NCBI GenBank assembly: GCA_965227905.1
Contig: OZ245780.1
Coordinates: forward strand, 2,914,001 to 2,978,000
From: CBDDHT01 sp965227905
GTDB taxonomy: Bacteria; Pseudomonadota; Alphaproteobacteria; Rhizobiales; Methyloligellaceae
Direction of reading: 5' to 3'
DNA: 64,000 nucleotides
Below are positions 8,862-18,016 of the stretch, in pieces (position 1 is the first letter of the stretch; the number at the start of each line of letters is the position of its first letter). A model generated the notes under the pieces. It was not told where the DNA came from, did no database searches, and saw only the letters and a program-made list of their open reading frames with translations. The position numbers and the translations under genes were made by a program.

Positions 8862-10451
8862 TTAACTCTGATACTGTGTCGTAATACGCCGTTGGTTGAT
8901 CTTTGAGCGAGAGCGTGCGGCAAGGGCCGGACGCGAACGCCCGGAGCGGAGATGAGCCGCGATCCGCGGTCCGCAATCTCGATACCCGCTGTGTTGGCGC
9001 GTGTGGTTGCCCCAACGTTGGTAATTCGACGCTGCATTACCCCAGGGTGTCAAACCGTGTTTCCGGTTTCGCGACTTTGCCCCTGCTGTATCATGAATGA
9101 GTGCTCTATCGTCTTGTACATCCTCCAGGAGGGCGTCCCGGCGATCCGTGGCGACAATCTCTTGCAGTCTTCGGCTGAGTTGTCTGGCGCTACCGCTCTC
9201 GACCAGGGCGGGACTGCTCGAGATATGGCGCCCGGCCATAAGGCCCCATGTAATGCCCAAGAGCGCGAAGAAGTGCCGCCAGTGGTCGGAGTCGATAATG
9301 ATGCCTTCGCCTGCGGTACCGACGAAACCTGCATAGACAGCGATGAACAGGCCGCGCGTTGGCGTGTCGCGGAGCGCGTGGATGAAACCGGCAAGCACGG
9401 TCACGACGACGATCGTGAGATAGAGCGCGCCGCCGATCCATCCGCTATTCAGGAACATGCTCAGATAGACATTGTGTACGTCGCCTGAGTGGTAAAAGAA
9501 GCCGAACTCGCGCGCACCGATTCCTAGCGGGTTCTCGATGACGACATCCAGAGCCTTGAGCTGACCCGCAAAGCGACCGCCTGACCCGACATCGTAGTCC
9601 TGCGTCAGAGATGCCCGTTCGCGGAGAAAATCACCGGTTTCCTGGAACTGTGTTGCAACGAATAGGACGCCGACCATCATTCCGACGGCGACGAAGCCAA
9701 GCACGATGAGACCGAGTTGTCGGCGCACGGTAGGCGCCGTAACGAATGTCAGATAACCGAAAACGGCCAGCGAAAGCGCCAGATTGGCCCAGGCCCCACG
9801 CGAATAGGAGATCAGTACGCCAAGTACCAGAAAGCCGACGATTGCCAGAGAAACAAGGGCCCGGAATGGCGGGCGCGTCATCATATTATGCAATGCGTAG
9901 AGGATCGCCGGGACGAGGAACGCGCCATATACATTCGGGTCTTTGAAGGTACCTCGGCCGCGTCCGAATTCCGTGAAGAGATCGGCGGCGCCCGGTGCAA
10001 GATTGCGATAGCCAATAACAGCGGTGACGGCGCAGACCAGGGCGGCGAAGGCATAGCCGGACATGACCGCACGCCCGTGCCGTTCCGGATTGGCCGCGAC
10101 AAAGCCCGCAATCACACTTGCCGCGACCGCAAGGTACAACGTGATGACCTGGTGCTTGAGCGCTTTCGTCGTGTTTTCGGCATCGAAGATCGCGATCATG
10201 CTGCAAGCAATAATGACCAGCCACATTCCCAGAAACAGGACGAGGGACGGTGTGACGTGCACCACGCGCAATAGCGGAAGCAGCAGGATCAACATCATCG
10301 CCAACGCATCGAACGGCGCTGGTTCGAAATAGACAACGCCGCTGATTGCCATCGTCAGCCATACCAGAGCGACCGCGATCGTGTCGGCCGGGATGTAAAC
10401 GGCCTGACGCGCTGGTGCGCAATTTGGTATGGCGGCTGTTTGCAGGCTCAT
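8862..10451 (-). CDS. O-antigen ligase/polymerase-like (Wzy/WaaL) membrane protein
   Basis: About 529 residues with some ten to twelve hydrophobic helices and a large periplasmic loop, the Wzy_C/O-antigen ligase architecture. Conserved features are FGRGRGTFKDPNVYGAFL, LISYSRGAW and HNVYLSMFLNSGW. These proteins join lipid-linked repeat units into a chain in the periplasm. The ATG at 10451 (MSLQTA) is chosen: it lies 8 bases after the sugar-transferase stop, while the longer reading overlaps that gene. The last 120 or so residues, after LGITWGLMAGRH, are hydrophilic, Arg/Gln/Ser-rich and unlike the family; they may be a frameshifted or read-through tail. Confidence 0.82.
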   Translation of the reverse strand: MSLQTAAIPNCAPARQAVYIPADTIAVALVWLTMAISGVVYFEPAPFDALAMMLILLLPLLRVVHVTPSLVLFLGMWLVIIACSMIAIFDAENTTKALKHQVITLYLAVAASVIAGFVAANPERHGRAVMSGYAFAALVCAVTAVIGYRNLAPGAADLFTEFGRGRGTFKDPNVYGAFLVPAILYALHNMMTRPPFRALVSLAIVGFLVLGVLISYSRGAWANLALSLAVFGYLTFVTAPTVRRQLGLIVLGFVAVGMMVGVLFVATQFQETGDFLRERASLTQDYDVGSGGRFAGQLKALDVVIENPLGIGAREFGFFYHSGDVHNVYLSMFLNSGWIGGALYLTIVVVTVLAGFIHALRDTPTRGLFIAVYAGFVGTAGEGIIIDSDHWRHFFALLGITWGLMAGRHISSSPALVESGSARQLSRRLQEIVATDRRDALLEDVQDDRALIHDTAGAKSRNRKHGLTPWGNAASNYQRWGNHTRQHSGYRDCGPRIAAHLRSGRSRPALAARSRSKINQRRITTQYQS

Positions 10452-10459
10452 GCCAGGGC

Positions 10460-11986
10460 CTAGTAGGCGTTCTTCGTGTCGAGGAGCGCGAAAGGCGTTT
10501 TGAGCAAAATGTAGAGATCGAAGAGCACCGACCAATTTTCGATGTAATAGAGATCGTGCTCGACGCGATGTTGGATTTTATCCGATGTGTCCGTCTCGCC
10601 GCGCCAGCCATTGATCTGCGCCCAGCCGGTAATGCCTGGTTTCACTCGGTGGCGAGCGAAATAGCTATCGACGACATCACAATAGAGGGCGTTCGCCGCC
10701 TTCGCCTGCAAGGCATGTGGTCTTGGGCCAACGAGAGACAACTCGCCTTTGAGAACGTTGAAGAGCTGCGGTAGTTCATCGAGACTGGTCTTGCGAATGA
10801 AGCGCCCGACACGCGTTACGCGCGGATCGTCCTTGGTCACAAGTTTGCTGGCCTTGATGTCCGACTGATCCACATACATGGAGCGGAATTTGTAAACTTC
10901 GATCAGCTCATTGTTGAAGCCGTGTCGCTTCTGCTTGAAGAAGATCGGACCGGGACTGTCCAGCCGGACAGCAAGTGCCGTCAGCAACATGAGCGGGCTT
11001 GTCGCAATCAAAGCCAGGATTCCGACGACCCGGTCGAACAGCCATTTCATGACATGATCCCAGTCGGCGATCGGTTTGTCATGAACATCGATCAACGGCA
11101 CATTGCCGATATAGGAATAGGTTCGCGGGCGGAACCGAAGCTCGTTCGTATGGGCCGCGAGACGAATATCGACAGGCAGGACCCAGAGCTTTTTGAGCAG
11201 CTGCAGGAGCCGGCTTTCAGCGGTTACGGGAAGCGTGACGATCAGCAGATCGATCCGTGTATCGCGCCCGAACTCGACCAACTCATCCACATTGCCAAGT
11301 TTGGGATAGCCGGCACAGTTTCGCGAAATGCGATCGTCGCCGCGATCGTCGAAGATACCGCAGATTCGGATATCGGTGTTGTCCGATGCTTCCAGTGCAT
11401 TGATCAGGGATTCGCCCGAACGTCCGCCACCAATGATAACGGCCCGTCGAACAAGGCGTCCGTCGCGCGCCCATTTTTTGACCTGACTAGCGACCAGTGC
11501 ACGGAAGCAGCACAGTGTGAAAAGACCATAGAGATACCAGATGGCAAGCCAGACGCGCGAGAAGTCCGGTCCGATCTTCGCAAAGAACGCACCGACCGTC
11601 AGTCCGGCAAAAACGATCGTCCACGCAGAGCCGAGGCGAACGAATTGATGGGCGGGACGCGAATAGGCGGACACGTCATAAAGATGCAGCATCTGAAAAA
11701 CCAATACGGTGAAAGCTGCAGCACCCATTGTGGCGAGAAAATACATGAGCGCCTGTTCCGGACTTCCGGCGCCCACATACGCCAGGAAGACCCCATAGCC
11801 GACCATGGCCACAAGGACGAATTCGATCATGCGTATGAGACCGGAGACGACGATGGGGGCAATCCACGTCGACTTGTCTTCATATTGGAAATCGGCGAGC
11901 GGAGGTCCATCACCGAATTCGGTGTTTGTGACCTTGCTGCTCCTCAAGCCCTCGATGCGAGAGCCGGTGGCGTGCGTCTCGGACAT
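10460..11986 (-). CDS. undecaprenyl-phosphate glucose phosphotransferase (WcaJ/HfsE/PssY type)
   Basis: A 508-residue polyprenyl-phosphate hexose-1-phosphate transferase, the initiating enzyme of Wzx/Wzy-dependent polysaccharide synthesis. It has four N-terminal TM helices (about residues 45-165), a Rossmann-like CoA_binding_3 domain (AVIIGGGRSGESL), a further membrane segment (FDRVVGILALIATSPLM) and the catalytic bac_transf domain. Catalytic-domain signatures are GPIFFKQKRHGFNN, VYKFRSMYVD, TSLDELPQLFNVLKGELSLV, GPRPHA and KPGITGWAQINGWRGET. It lies directly upstream of the polymerase gene, and a divided operator-like repeat sits in its leader (12099-12126). Confidence 0.92.
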   Translation of the reverse strand: MSETHATGSRIEGLRSSKVTNTEFGDGPPLADFQYEDKSTWIAPIVVSGLIRMIEFVLVAMVGYGVFLAYVGAGSPEQALMYFLATMGAAAFTVLVFQMLHLYDVSAYSRPAHQFVRLGSAWTIVFAGLTVGAFFAKIGPDFSRVWLAIWYLYGLFTLCCFRALVASQVKKWARDGRLVRRAVIIGGGRSGESLINALEASDNTDIRICGIFDDRGDDRISRNCAGYPKLGNVDELVEFGRDTRIDLLIVTLPVTAESRLLQLLKKLWVLPVDIRLAAHTNELRFRPRTYSYIGNVPLIDVHDKPIADWDHVMKWLFDRVVGILALIATSPLMLLTALAVRLDSPGPIFFKQKRHGFNNELIEVYKFRSMYVDQSDIKASKLVTKDDPRVTRVGRFIRKTSLDELPQLFNVLKGELSLVGPRPHALQAKAANALYCDVVDSYFARHRVKPGITGWAQINGWRGETDTSDKIQHRVEHDLYYIENWSVLFDLYILLKTPFALLDTKNAY

Positions 11987-12098
11987 TGGTACTCTTTAAC
12001 TATAGCTGCCTGTTGCACACCGATATGCACTCGGCGTGCCAGGCGCTGACCATCCCGATATCCGTTATGTCACGAAGGATCTTGAGAAGATTTAAGGT

Positions 12099-12126
12099 GA
12101 ACACGTTGCATCAATCTGACGTGTTC
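12099..12126. promoter_or_regulatory. inverted repeat, candidate operator upstream of the sugar transferase
   Basis: GAACACGT (12099-12106) and ACGTGTTC (12119-12126) are exact inverted copies with a 12-base spacer. They lie in the 196-base gap between the glycosyltransferase stop and the sugar-transferase start. The spacing suits a dimeric regulator. No regulator gene is near. Seen directly; the role is inference. Confidence 0.35.
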
Positions 12127-12182
12127 CATGGTTAACACGGGGTTTTTCGTTGCGTCACATGGGGGCAGGCACAGTGAATTCT

Positions 12183-13367
12183 CTAAGCGGGGCCCGCTGG
12201 CAGCGTGAAAAGCGACTGGTAAAGATCGTTCACCGACTGTGCCATTTTATTCACTGTGTAACGTTCCGACACAACGCCGGCGAGTTCATGGGCCCGTTCG
12301 ATGAAAACGCTGGGTGTAACCAGAAACGCTTCCATATGTTGGGCAAGCACTGACGCATCTCCGGGTGGGATCAAAGTCATTTGTGTCCCCTCGGTAATCT
12401 CGGGGATACCGCCGACATTGGTGAGAATCATCGGCATATGCGCGGCTGCCCCTTCGAGCACAATGTAAGGAAACGATTCGGCTCGGGACGGCACCACGAG
12501 ACAGCGCCCGCGCACGAAAGCTTGATGAGCGGTTAGCCGGCCAAGAAACTGAACGGATTTGTCGAGGCCGAGCTTCGACGTCTGTCGCTTCAGGGAAGCT
12601 TCGTCTTTGCCTGATCCGACGATCACGGCGCGTAAATGGCGTTTCCGGCTCAAGATTGCCAATGCATCCAAGAAAACGTCTGGGCCTTTCAGATCTCGAA
12701 GTTCGCCAATGAAAAGAAAGTCGGCCGCCAGGCTATCGAGATGCAGTTGGGCAAATTCGTGCGGGTGCACGCCGTTGGGGATCACGACCGTCTTGGCGCT
12801 GGGAAGACCGACTTTCTCTTGATAGGTGCGTGCGCTGAATGCGCTCTCAAAGATGATCGCGTCGGTCGATGGGGCGAGGCGGCGTTCGAGATCCAGATAG
12901 AGCCGCCCCAGGATACTGCGCTCGTCATAGTGAAGACTGCCGCCATGAGGTGTGTAGACGGATCTCGCGTCCAGCCCCTCACGCTTGAGGCGGGCAGCCG
13001 CCAGACGGGCATAGGCGCCGCCTTTGGCACCATGACCATGGATGATCGATGTTCCAAATCTTTTGGCTGCAAAATTCTGGACGCTGCGAACGGCAAAATA
13101 GTCGCTTGGGCCCAGATTACGGCTCATCGGAATACGCCAGACGCCAAAGCTACACAGTTCATCAAGTTCCCGGAGAGATTTCTCAGCGTCTTCGCCGCCG
13201 GTCCGCGAGTCGCACACAACTGCAATATGATGACCCATTGCGGTCTGAGCGGTCACCAGGTCGCGCACATGGCGATAGAGCCCTCCAACGGGAGCCCGGA
13301 AACAATGGAGAATTCTGAGGTTCGTTGTCACGCCGCGACAGATACTGGCTTTTGGGAGAGAGAGCAA
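12183..13367 (-). CDS. GT4-family glycosyltransferase
   Basis: A GT-B retaining glycosyltransferase of about 394 residues that would add a sugar to the lipid-linked exopolysaccharide unit. The N-terminal Rossmann half starts at LRILHCFRAPVGGLYRH; the linker includes VIPNGVHPHEF. The C-terminal half carries FIGELRDLKGPDVFLDAL, VVPSRAESFPYIVLEGAA (the E-x7-E region) and TNVGGIPEI. The start is uncertain: TTG at 13367 gives the longest frame, while GTG at 13331 lies just ahead of the conserved core; neither has a good ribosome site. Its order after the OPX gene suggests one polysaccharide transcript, though 79 bases separate them. Confidence 0.85.
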   Translation of the reverse strand: MLSLPKASICRGVTTNLRILHCFRAPVGGLYRHVRDLVTAQTAMGHHIAVVCDSRTGGEDAEKSLRELDELCSFGVWRIPMSRNLGPSDYFAVRSVQNFAAKRFGTSIIHGHGAKGGAYARLAAARLKREGLDARSVYTPHGGSLHYDERSILGRLYLDLERRLAPSTDAIIFESAFSARTYQEKVGLPSAKTVVIPNGVHPHEFAQLHLDSLAADFLFIGELRDLKGPDVFLDALAILSRKRHLRAVIVGSGKDEASLKRQTSKLGLDKSVQFLGRLTAHQAFVRGRCLVVPSRAESFPYIVLEGAAAHMPMILTNVGGIPEITEGTQMTLIPPGDASVLAQHMEAFLVTPSVFIERAHELAGVVSERYTVNKMAQSVNDLYQSLFTLPAGPA

Positions 13368-13446
13368 TTCTCAAGTGCCAGCCGTTTCATGCTTCAAAGA
13401 AAACCCTTGGAATCATATTGTTAAGCGGAATTCGTTTCAGGTTCTC

Positions 13447-14100
13447 TTAGAAAAATCGCTCTCTGACATTAATCGTGTCGCCAGGGCGAACAGGATAGGT
13501 TGGCGGCACGGTCCGTTCCACAGCCGTTCCCCGCACTCTGCGTGTCATCTGAACCGAGCGCTTCTTGGCGCGATCGGTATAGCCACCAGCAATCGCAATT
13601 GCCGTTTGCACTGTCATTCCATTCACGTAGGGGAATTGGCCAGGACGACGGACTTCACCAAGTACAAAGAACGGTCGGTAGGTCTGCACCTCTACGGTAA
13701 CCTTCGGATCCTTCACATACTTGGCTCTAAGTTTTCCAGCGATACGGTTTTCCAGGTCGAACGTGGTCAGGCCGCGCGCTTCGACAGCGCCGATCAGCGG
13801 CATAGAGATGAAGCCGCCACCGTCCACGGCGTAGTCGCGAGACAGATTTTCCTGTCCGAAGACACCAATTCTCAGACGATCTCCGCTGTTCAGTTCGTAA
13901 GGCTCTTCGTCATAGGAAACCGGCTGCTTTCGCCGCGCACTGGCACGATGAACCATAGGCGGGGGAGGGTCGAGACGCTGGGGCGTTGCGGTGCGAACTT
14001 CGCGTGTTGTCAAAGATTGCACGGTTTCTTTCAGATTAACCGAGCAACCCATCAGGGCCATCGAGAGTGCCGTAGCAATTAGTGCGATGCGCATAAGCAT
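13447..14100 (-). CDS. polysaccharide export lipoprotein (OPX/Wza family, short form)
   Basis: Outer-membrane polysaccharide export protein. A lipoprotein signal is clear: a hydrophobic stretch ending LMGC, with Cys 19 if the ATG at 14100 is used. A TTG at 14139 would add 13 residues and make an overlong n-region. The Poly_export (SLBB-preceding) domain reads GDRLRIGVFGQENLSRDYAV and FISMPLIGAVEARGLT; an SLBB motif follows (FVLGEVRRPGQFPYVNGMTV). At about 217 residues it is shorter than E. coli Wza (379) and lacks the extra D4 helix region, like ExoF or HfsD-type proteins. It is divergent from the co-polymerase gene, and the 164-base gap must hold promoters for both. Confidence 0.88.
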   Translation of the reverse strand: MLMRIALIATALSMALMGCSVNLKETVQSLTTREVRTATPQRLDPPPPMVHRASARRKQPVSYDEEPYELNSGDRLRIGVFGQENLSRDYAVDGGGFISMPLIGAVEARGLTTFDLENRIAGKLRAKYVKDPKVTVEVQTYRPFFVLGEVRRPGQFPYVNGMTVQTAIAIAGGYTDRAKKRSVQMTRRVRGTAVERTVPPTYPVRPGDTINVRERFF

Positions 14101-14264
14101 GCGGGTCCGTGTTCGACTCGTTTCCAATGTCCGCTTCAATTTGAACCGACATGGTTAAGAATTCCTCACCGACCGTTTCGGCATGATGCATGCTTTAAGC
14201 TTTTAGTTACGTCTCTAACGTCTAATCGAGTCGAATGTGTTCTGTTCAACAGTAGAGTAAGACA

Positions 14265-16469
14265 ATGTATCGGCCTTCTTCTTCCGACGCCGCCAACGAC
14301 ATTGATGTTGCTGCCCTCTGGCATGCCATCTGGGATCGGAAACTCTTGATCCTGTCAGCTGTCCTCATTGTTGGTGCCGCGACATATACAATTCTCTCTC
14401 TCCTAACGCCGCAATATAGCTCCGAAGCGCGCATCCTGATCGACAATGACGAGAGCGCTTTTACGCGCCCGACAAACGGCCAGCGAACCTCGGTGCCGAT
14501 CGATCCGGAAGCGGTCGCCAGTCAGGTCCAAGTCGTATTGTCGCGCGATCTGGCGCTGGAGGTGATCCGGTCGCTCGAGCTGAACAAGAAACCCGCATTC
14601 AATCCGGCGCTCCGCAAGATCAGCCCGATCAAGGCCCTTCTTGCAAGTATTGGGCTGGCCAAAAAGAAGAAGCCGGAAGATAAGCTGGAGACGGTTCTCG
14701 ATGCATTCCAGGACCAGCTGCAGGTCCAGCAGATTCATAAGTCGCGCGTGATTTCCGTCCGGGTGACGTCGAGTGACAAAGAACTTTCAGCGGTTGTTGC
14801 CAACAAGCTGGCCGAAACCTATCTGAGCTGGCAACAGCGCGATCGCCTTGGTCAGACAAAGAATGCAAGCACCTGGCTGCAGGACCAGATCGAAGCTCTG
14901 AGGAAGAAGGTGTCCGACTCGGAAGCGGCGGCAGCTCGATTTCGGTCTGCAACCGGAATCGTAAGTGGCGAAAACAATGTGACACTGAGTTCTCAGGAGC
15001 TTTCCGAGCTCAACAGCCAGTTGATACTGGCCCAGGCGCAGCGCTCAGAAGCCGAAGCGCGGGCACGCCTGATCAAAAAAATGTTACGCGATAAGGGCGA
15101 TGTCGCTTCGGCTCCGGATGTGGTGGCATCAGAGCTGATCCGCAATTTGCTCGAGCAGCGTGTTGCCCTGCAGCGCCGCCTGGCAGAAACCTCGGCGACA
15201 CTTCTGCCATCCCACCCCCGTATCAAGCAGTTGAAATCAGAGCTTGCCAATCTCAGAACACAGATCCGCAAGGAAGCCCGCAACATTGTCGGAAGCTTGG
15301 AGAGCGCAGCGCAGATTGCCGGTGCACGTGAAGCTTCATTGAAAGCCAATCTCGCCAAACTGAAGACAAGCAAATCCGCTGTGTCCCAGGACGAGGTCAA
15401 ACTCAAAGGCCTTGAGAGGGAAGCTCAGGTGAACCGTGAACTGCTTGAGTCCTATCTGACCCGGCACACGGATGCGAGCGCCCGCAATGACTTCCTGTCC
15501 GTGCCGGCCTATGCGAGCATTATCTCGCGCGCTGGCGTCGCTCGGAAGGCGTCCTTTCCGAAGAAGAAGCTGATGACAAGCCTCGCCATGGCGGCGACCG
15601 GCTTCCTGCTCATTGCCTTCTTTCTCACCCGTGAGTTGATTGTCAGCCAGTCTGCGAGCGTCAGAGCAGCGCAGGCGGGGCCCAGCAACGATTTTGTCGA
15701 GGTGCGTGATGCGCTTCAGGCCCGGCACGCCGATATCGTCCCACAGCGAGAACCGGTTGTTGCAGAACCGGCAGCCGAAATCTACGCGTCTCCGCCTATG
15801 CAGCCGGAACCGGTAGGACCTGCGGTCCAAGTCGAATCTGGCGCTAAGATGAGTCTCGGTGCAATCACAGACATGCTGCATGAGCGCGGAGCCGGCCGCA
15901 CACTGGTTGTCGCCGCGCGGCGAAGCGTCGATGCAACAAGCGAAGCGCTGGAGCTGACGCGTTCCATGGCGCGAGCCAGTCAACGCGCCATATTGGTTGA
16001 CATGCCCGAAACGTCTGACGGTTTGACGGCTGAACTTGGTTTCAGCGGCAGCCAGGGAATCGGAGAGCTGGTTTCAGGTATTGCAGGCTTCGAAGATGTC
16101 GTGCGGCGCGACCCCAAGAGTCCAGCCCATGTGATGCTTCGGGGTCATCCGCGACTCAATCCGGCACACAAAGGCGAGGATGAGGCGTTCAGCTCAGTCT
16201 TGGCGGCGCTGGATCAAACATACGACCAGGTCGTGATGCACGCGAATGGCAGTGCAGCGCTAAATCTCCTGCATCGTTTCGCCGATGGCTTCAGCTCGGT
16301 GGTTCTCGTGGCGTCTGATGATCAACCGGCACGCGGCGCATCCTGGAGCGAAGTCGAACGGCATCTCAGTGAGCTTGGCATTGGCCACAAAGTGATCCGC
16401 TATGAGCGGCCCCGCAGGCCGGAAGGTGTGCTTGCCCGCCTGCCAATGATGAACCGGGCAGCGAGCTGA
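14265..16469 (+). CDS. Wzc/GumC-type polysaccharide co-polymerase with degenerate kinase domain
   Basis: A 734-residue chain-length and export regulator. Two TM helices (about residues 28-47 and 440-460) flank a long periplasmic coiled-coil region starting with a Wzz domain (VDVAALWHAIWDRKLLIL). The proline-containing motif before TM2 is weak. The C-terminal cytoplasmic domain (about 530-734) keeps the BY-kinase fold outline, including the Walker A'-like strand AILVDMPETSDG. Where family members carry a Walker A of the GEGKS/T type it reads LVVAARRSVDATSEAL, with no P-loop, and there is no C-terminal tyrosine cluster. It is therefore probably not an active kinase. It forms a plus-strand pair with the deacetylase gene. 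Confidence 0.87.
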   Translation: MYRPSSSDAANDIDVAALWHAIWDRKLLILSAVLIVGAATYTILSLLTPQYSSEARILIDNDESAFTRPTNGQRTSVPIDPEAVASQVQVVLSRDLALEVIRSLELNKKPAFNPALRKISPIKALLASIGLAKKKKPEDKLETVLDAFQDQLQVQQIHKSRVISVRVTSSDKELSAVVANKLAETYLSWQQRDRLGQTKNASTWLQDQIEALRKKVSDSEAAAARFRSATGIVSGENNVTLSSQELSELNSQLILAQAQRSEAEARARLIKKMLRDKGDVASAPDVVASELIRNLLEQRVALQRRLAETSATLLPSHPRIKQLKSELANLRTQIRKEARNIVGSLESAAQIAGAREASLKANLAKLKTSKSAVSQDEVKLKGLEREAQVNRELLESYLTRHTDASARNDFLSVPAYASIISRAGVARKASFPKKKLMTSLAMAATGFLLIAFFLTRELIVSQSASVRAAQAGPSNDFVEVRDALQARHADIVPQREPVVAEPAAEIYASPPMQPEPVGPAVQVESGAKMSLGAITDMLHERGAGRTLVVAARRSVDATSEALELTRSMARASQRAILVDMPETSDGLTAELGFSGSQGIGELVSGIAGFEDVVRRDPKSPAHVMLRGHPRLNPAHKGEDEAFSSVLAALDQTYDQVVMHANGSAALNLLHRFADGFSSVVLVASDDQPARGASWSEVERHLSELGIGHKVIRYERPRRPEGVLARLPMMNRAAS

Positions 16470-16606
16470 TCAATCCGTGATGGGTCGTAAACATACGAGG
16501 CATCAACGCTTTCGCAACAGAAACGAGGAACAATCAGTGCAAATCGTTTTGCCGCAATAGCGCGGTGCGCGGTTCCATACGGCGTTAGCGGAACTTGGAT
16601 GTCTCG

Positions 16607-17674
16607 ATGAGTAACCGAATGCAGAGTCTGAAGACGGATGCCCTGCGCGCGGGAATGACCGCACTCTATTATAGTGGTGCGCCTTCACTGCTCGGCTCCT
16701 TTGCGCAAGGTATCGGTCTGATCTACATGCTGCATCAGGTACGCCCGGCGTCGCAGCGGACATTCTCGCCGAACCGCATTCTGGAAGTAACGCCTGAATT
16801 TCTGGAAGCCGTGATCCGTCAGGTTCGCGAGGCAGATCTGGACATCGTCTCTTTGGACGAGGCACGAGACCGTATCGTCGCCGGAGAAACGTCCCGCCGG
16901 TTTGCCTGCTTCACTCTTGACGATGGGTATCGCGACAATATCGAGCACGCCTATCCGGTGTTCAAGACATATGGCGTTCCGTTTACGGTCTATGTGCCGT
17001 CCGACTATCCGGAAGGAAAGGGCGAGCTCTGGTGGCTGGCGCTTGAAGAGGTCATTGAGCGCGCCGACCAGATCGAATTCGAAATCGACGGCCATCTGGA
17101 TGTTCTGCCTCTCACGACAGAAGAGGAGAAGTGGGCGGCCTATAATCGCATCTATTGGTGGTTGCGCAGCGCCGAAGAAGACGAGCAACGGTCTTTCATG
17201 AAAGACCTGTGCCGGCGCAACAATGTCGACATCCAGGCCCTCGGCGATCAACTCTTAATGACATGGGATGAAGTTCGCGATCTTGCCGAAGATCCGCTGG
17301 TGACAATCGGGGCTCACACTGTCGGTCATTATGCACTGGCAAAACTGGACGCCGATCGGGCCCGGTTCGAAATGGCTAGAGGCGCTGATCGCTTGGCGGA
17401 AAAGCTCGGCTTCTGGCCGCGCCATCTCAGCTATCCTTATGGCGATCCCGGTAGCGCCGGACCACGAGAGTTCCGTATGGCAGAAGAACTCGGGTTCAAG
17501 ACCGCTGTGACAACGCGCAAAGGTTTGGTGTTTCCCGAGCACACCGATCACCTGATGGCACTGCCGCGCGTTTCGCTCAACGGGGATTTTCAATCGTTGA
17601 AGTACACGGCCCTTTATCTGACCGGGGCACCTTTTGCTCTCTGGAACGGCTTCCGGAGATTGAACGTCGCCTGA
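16607..17674 (+). CDS. polysaccharide deacetylase (CE4/NodB family)
   Basis: A CE4 de-N-acetylase of about 355 residues, expected to remove acetyl groups from GlcNAc-type residues of the polysaccharide (compare HfsH). Motif 1 is TLDDGY, with the metal-binding Asp pair. Motif 2 is GAHTVGH, supplying the two metal His residues. Motif 3 is LSYPYGD. A helical insertion of about 70 residues (WWLALEEVIERADQ onward) separates motifs 1 and 2. No signal peptide is evident, so it may act in the cytoplasm on lipid-linked precursors. ATG at 16607 is chosen over TTG at 16595, with TTGGA ahead of it. It follows the co-polymerase gene by 137 bases. Confidence 0.87.
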   Translation: MSNRMQSLKTDALRAGMTALYYSGAPSLLGSFAQGIGLIYMLHQVRPASQRTFSPNRILEVTPEFLEAVIRQVREADLDIVSLDEARDRIVAGETSRRFACFTLDDGYRDNIEHAYPVFKTYGVPFTVYVPSDYPEGKGELWWLALEEVIERADQIEFEIDGHLDVLPLTTEEEKWAAYNRIYWWLRSAEEDEQRSFMKDLCRRNNVDIQALGDQLLMTWDEVRDLAEDPLVTIGAHTVGHYALAKLDADRARFEMARGADRLAEKLGFWPRHLSYPYGDPGSAGPREFRMAEELGFKTAVTTRKGLVFPEHTDHLMALPRVSLNGDFQSLKYTALYLTGAPFALWNGFRRLNVA

Positions 17675-17686
17675 CCGCCGTTCGCT

Positions 17687-17896
17687 CTAATCCGCATCGG
17701 GTCGGTGCATCCAGCGCACCAGAAGCCCTGCAGGCAGAACCCAAAGTAATCCGGCAACGGCGAAGTAGAGCACCTTGATCCCGATCTGCGCCTCGGTAAT
17801 TCGACCGGAACCGAGACTCATGGCAATCAGCGCATAGACGATGAGGAAGACGACCAGAATGATCGAGCCGACGAATTTGCGCATGCGAACGTTCAT
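17687..17896 (-). CDS. DUF2842 small membrane protein
   Basis: A 69-residue protein with two TM helices (about residues 9-28 and 38-60) and a conserved end WVLPAGLLVRWMHRPD. This is the alphaproteobacteria-specific DUF2842 family, whose function is not known. It is convergent with the deacetylase gene (12-base gap) and divergent from ctaA. The ATG at 17896 is the only start that fits the conserved N-terminus MNVRMRKFVG. Confidence 0.8.
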   Translation of the reverse strand: MNVRMRKFVGSIILVVFLIVYALIAMSLGSGRITEAQIGIKVLYFAVAGLLWVLPAGLLVRWMHRPDAD

Positions 17897-18016
17897 ATCG
17901 ATATCTTACTGTTCAGAGTAATGCCTGCATAACGGATTTCGGTCGCAGGCGTAGTGCGGCAACGTAGCGCTGGCGTCCACATTGCGGTGCGGTGTTCTGC
18001 GTGGCTAATTGCATCA

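Noticed and set aside
10922..12049. A 375-codon frame opposite the sugar transferase
   Set aside because: Shadow of the conserved transferase gene, with composition rich in Asp, Gln, Arg and His and no domain.
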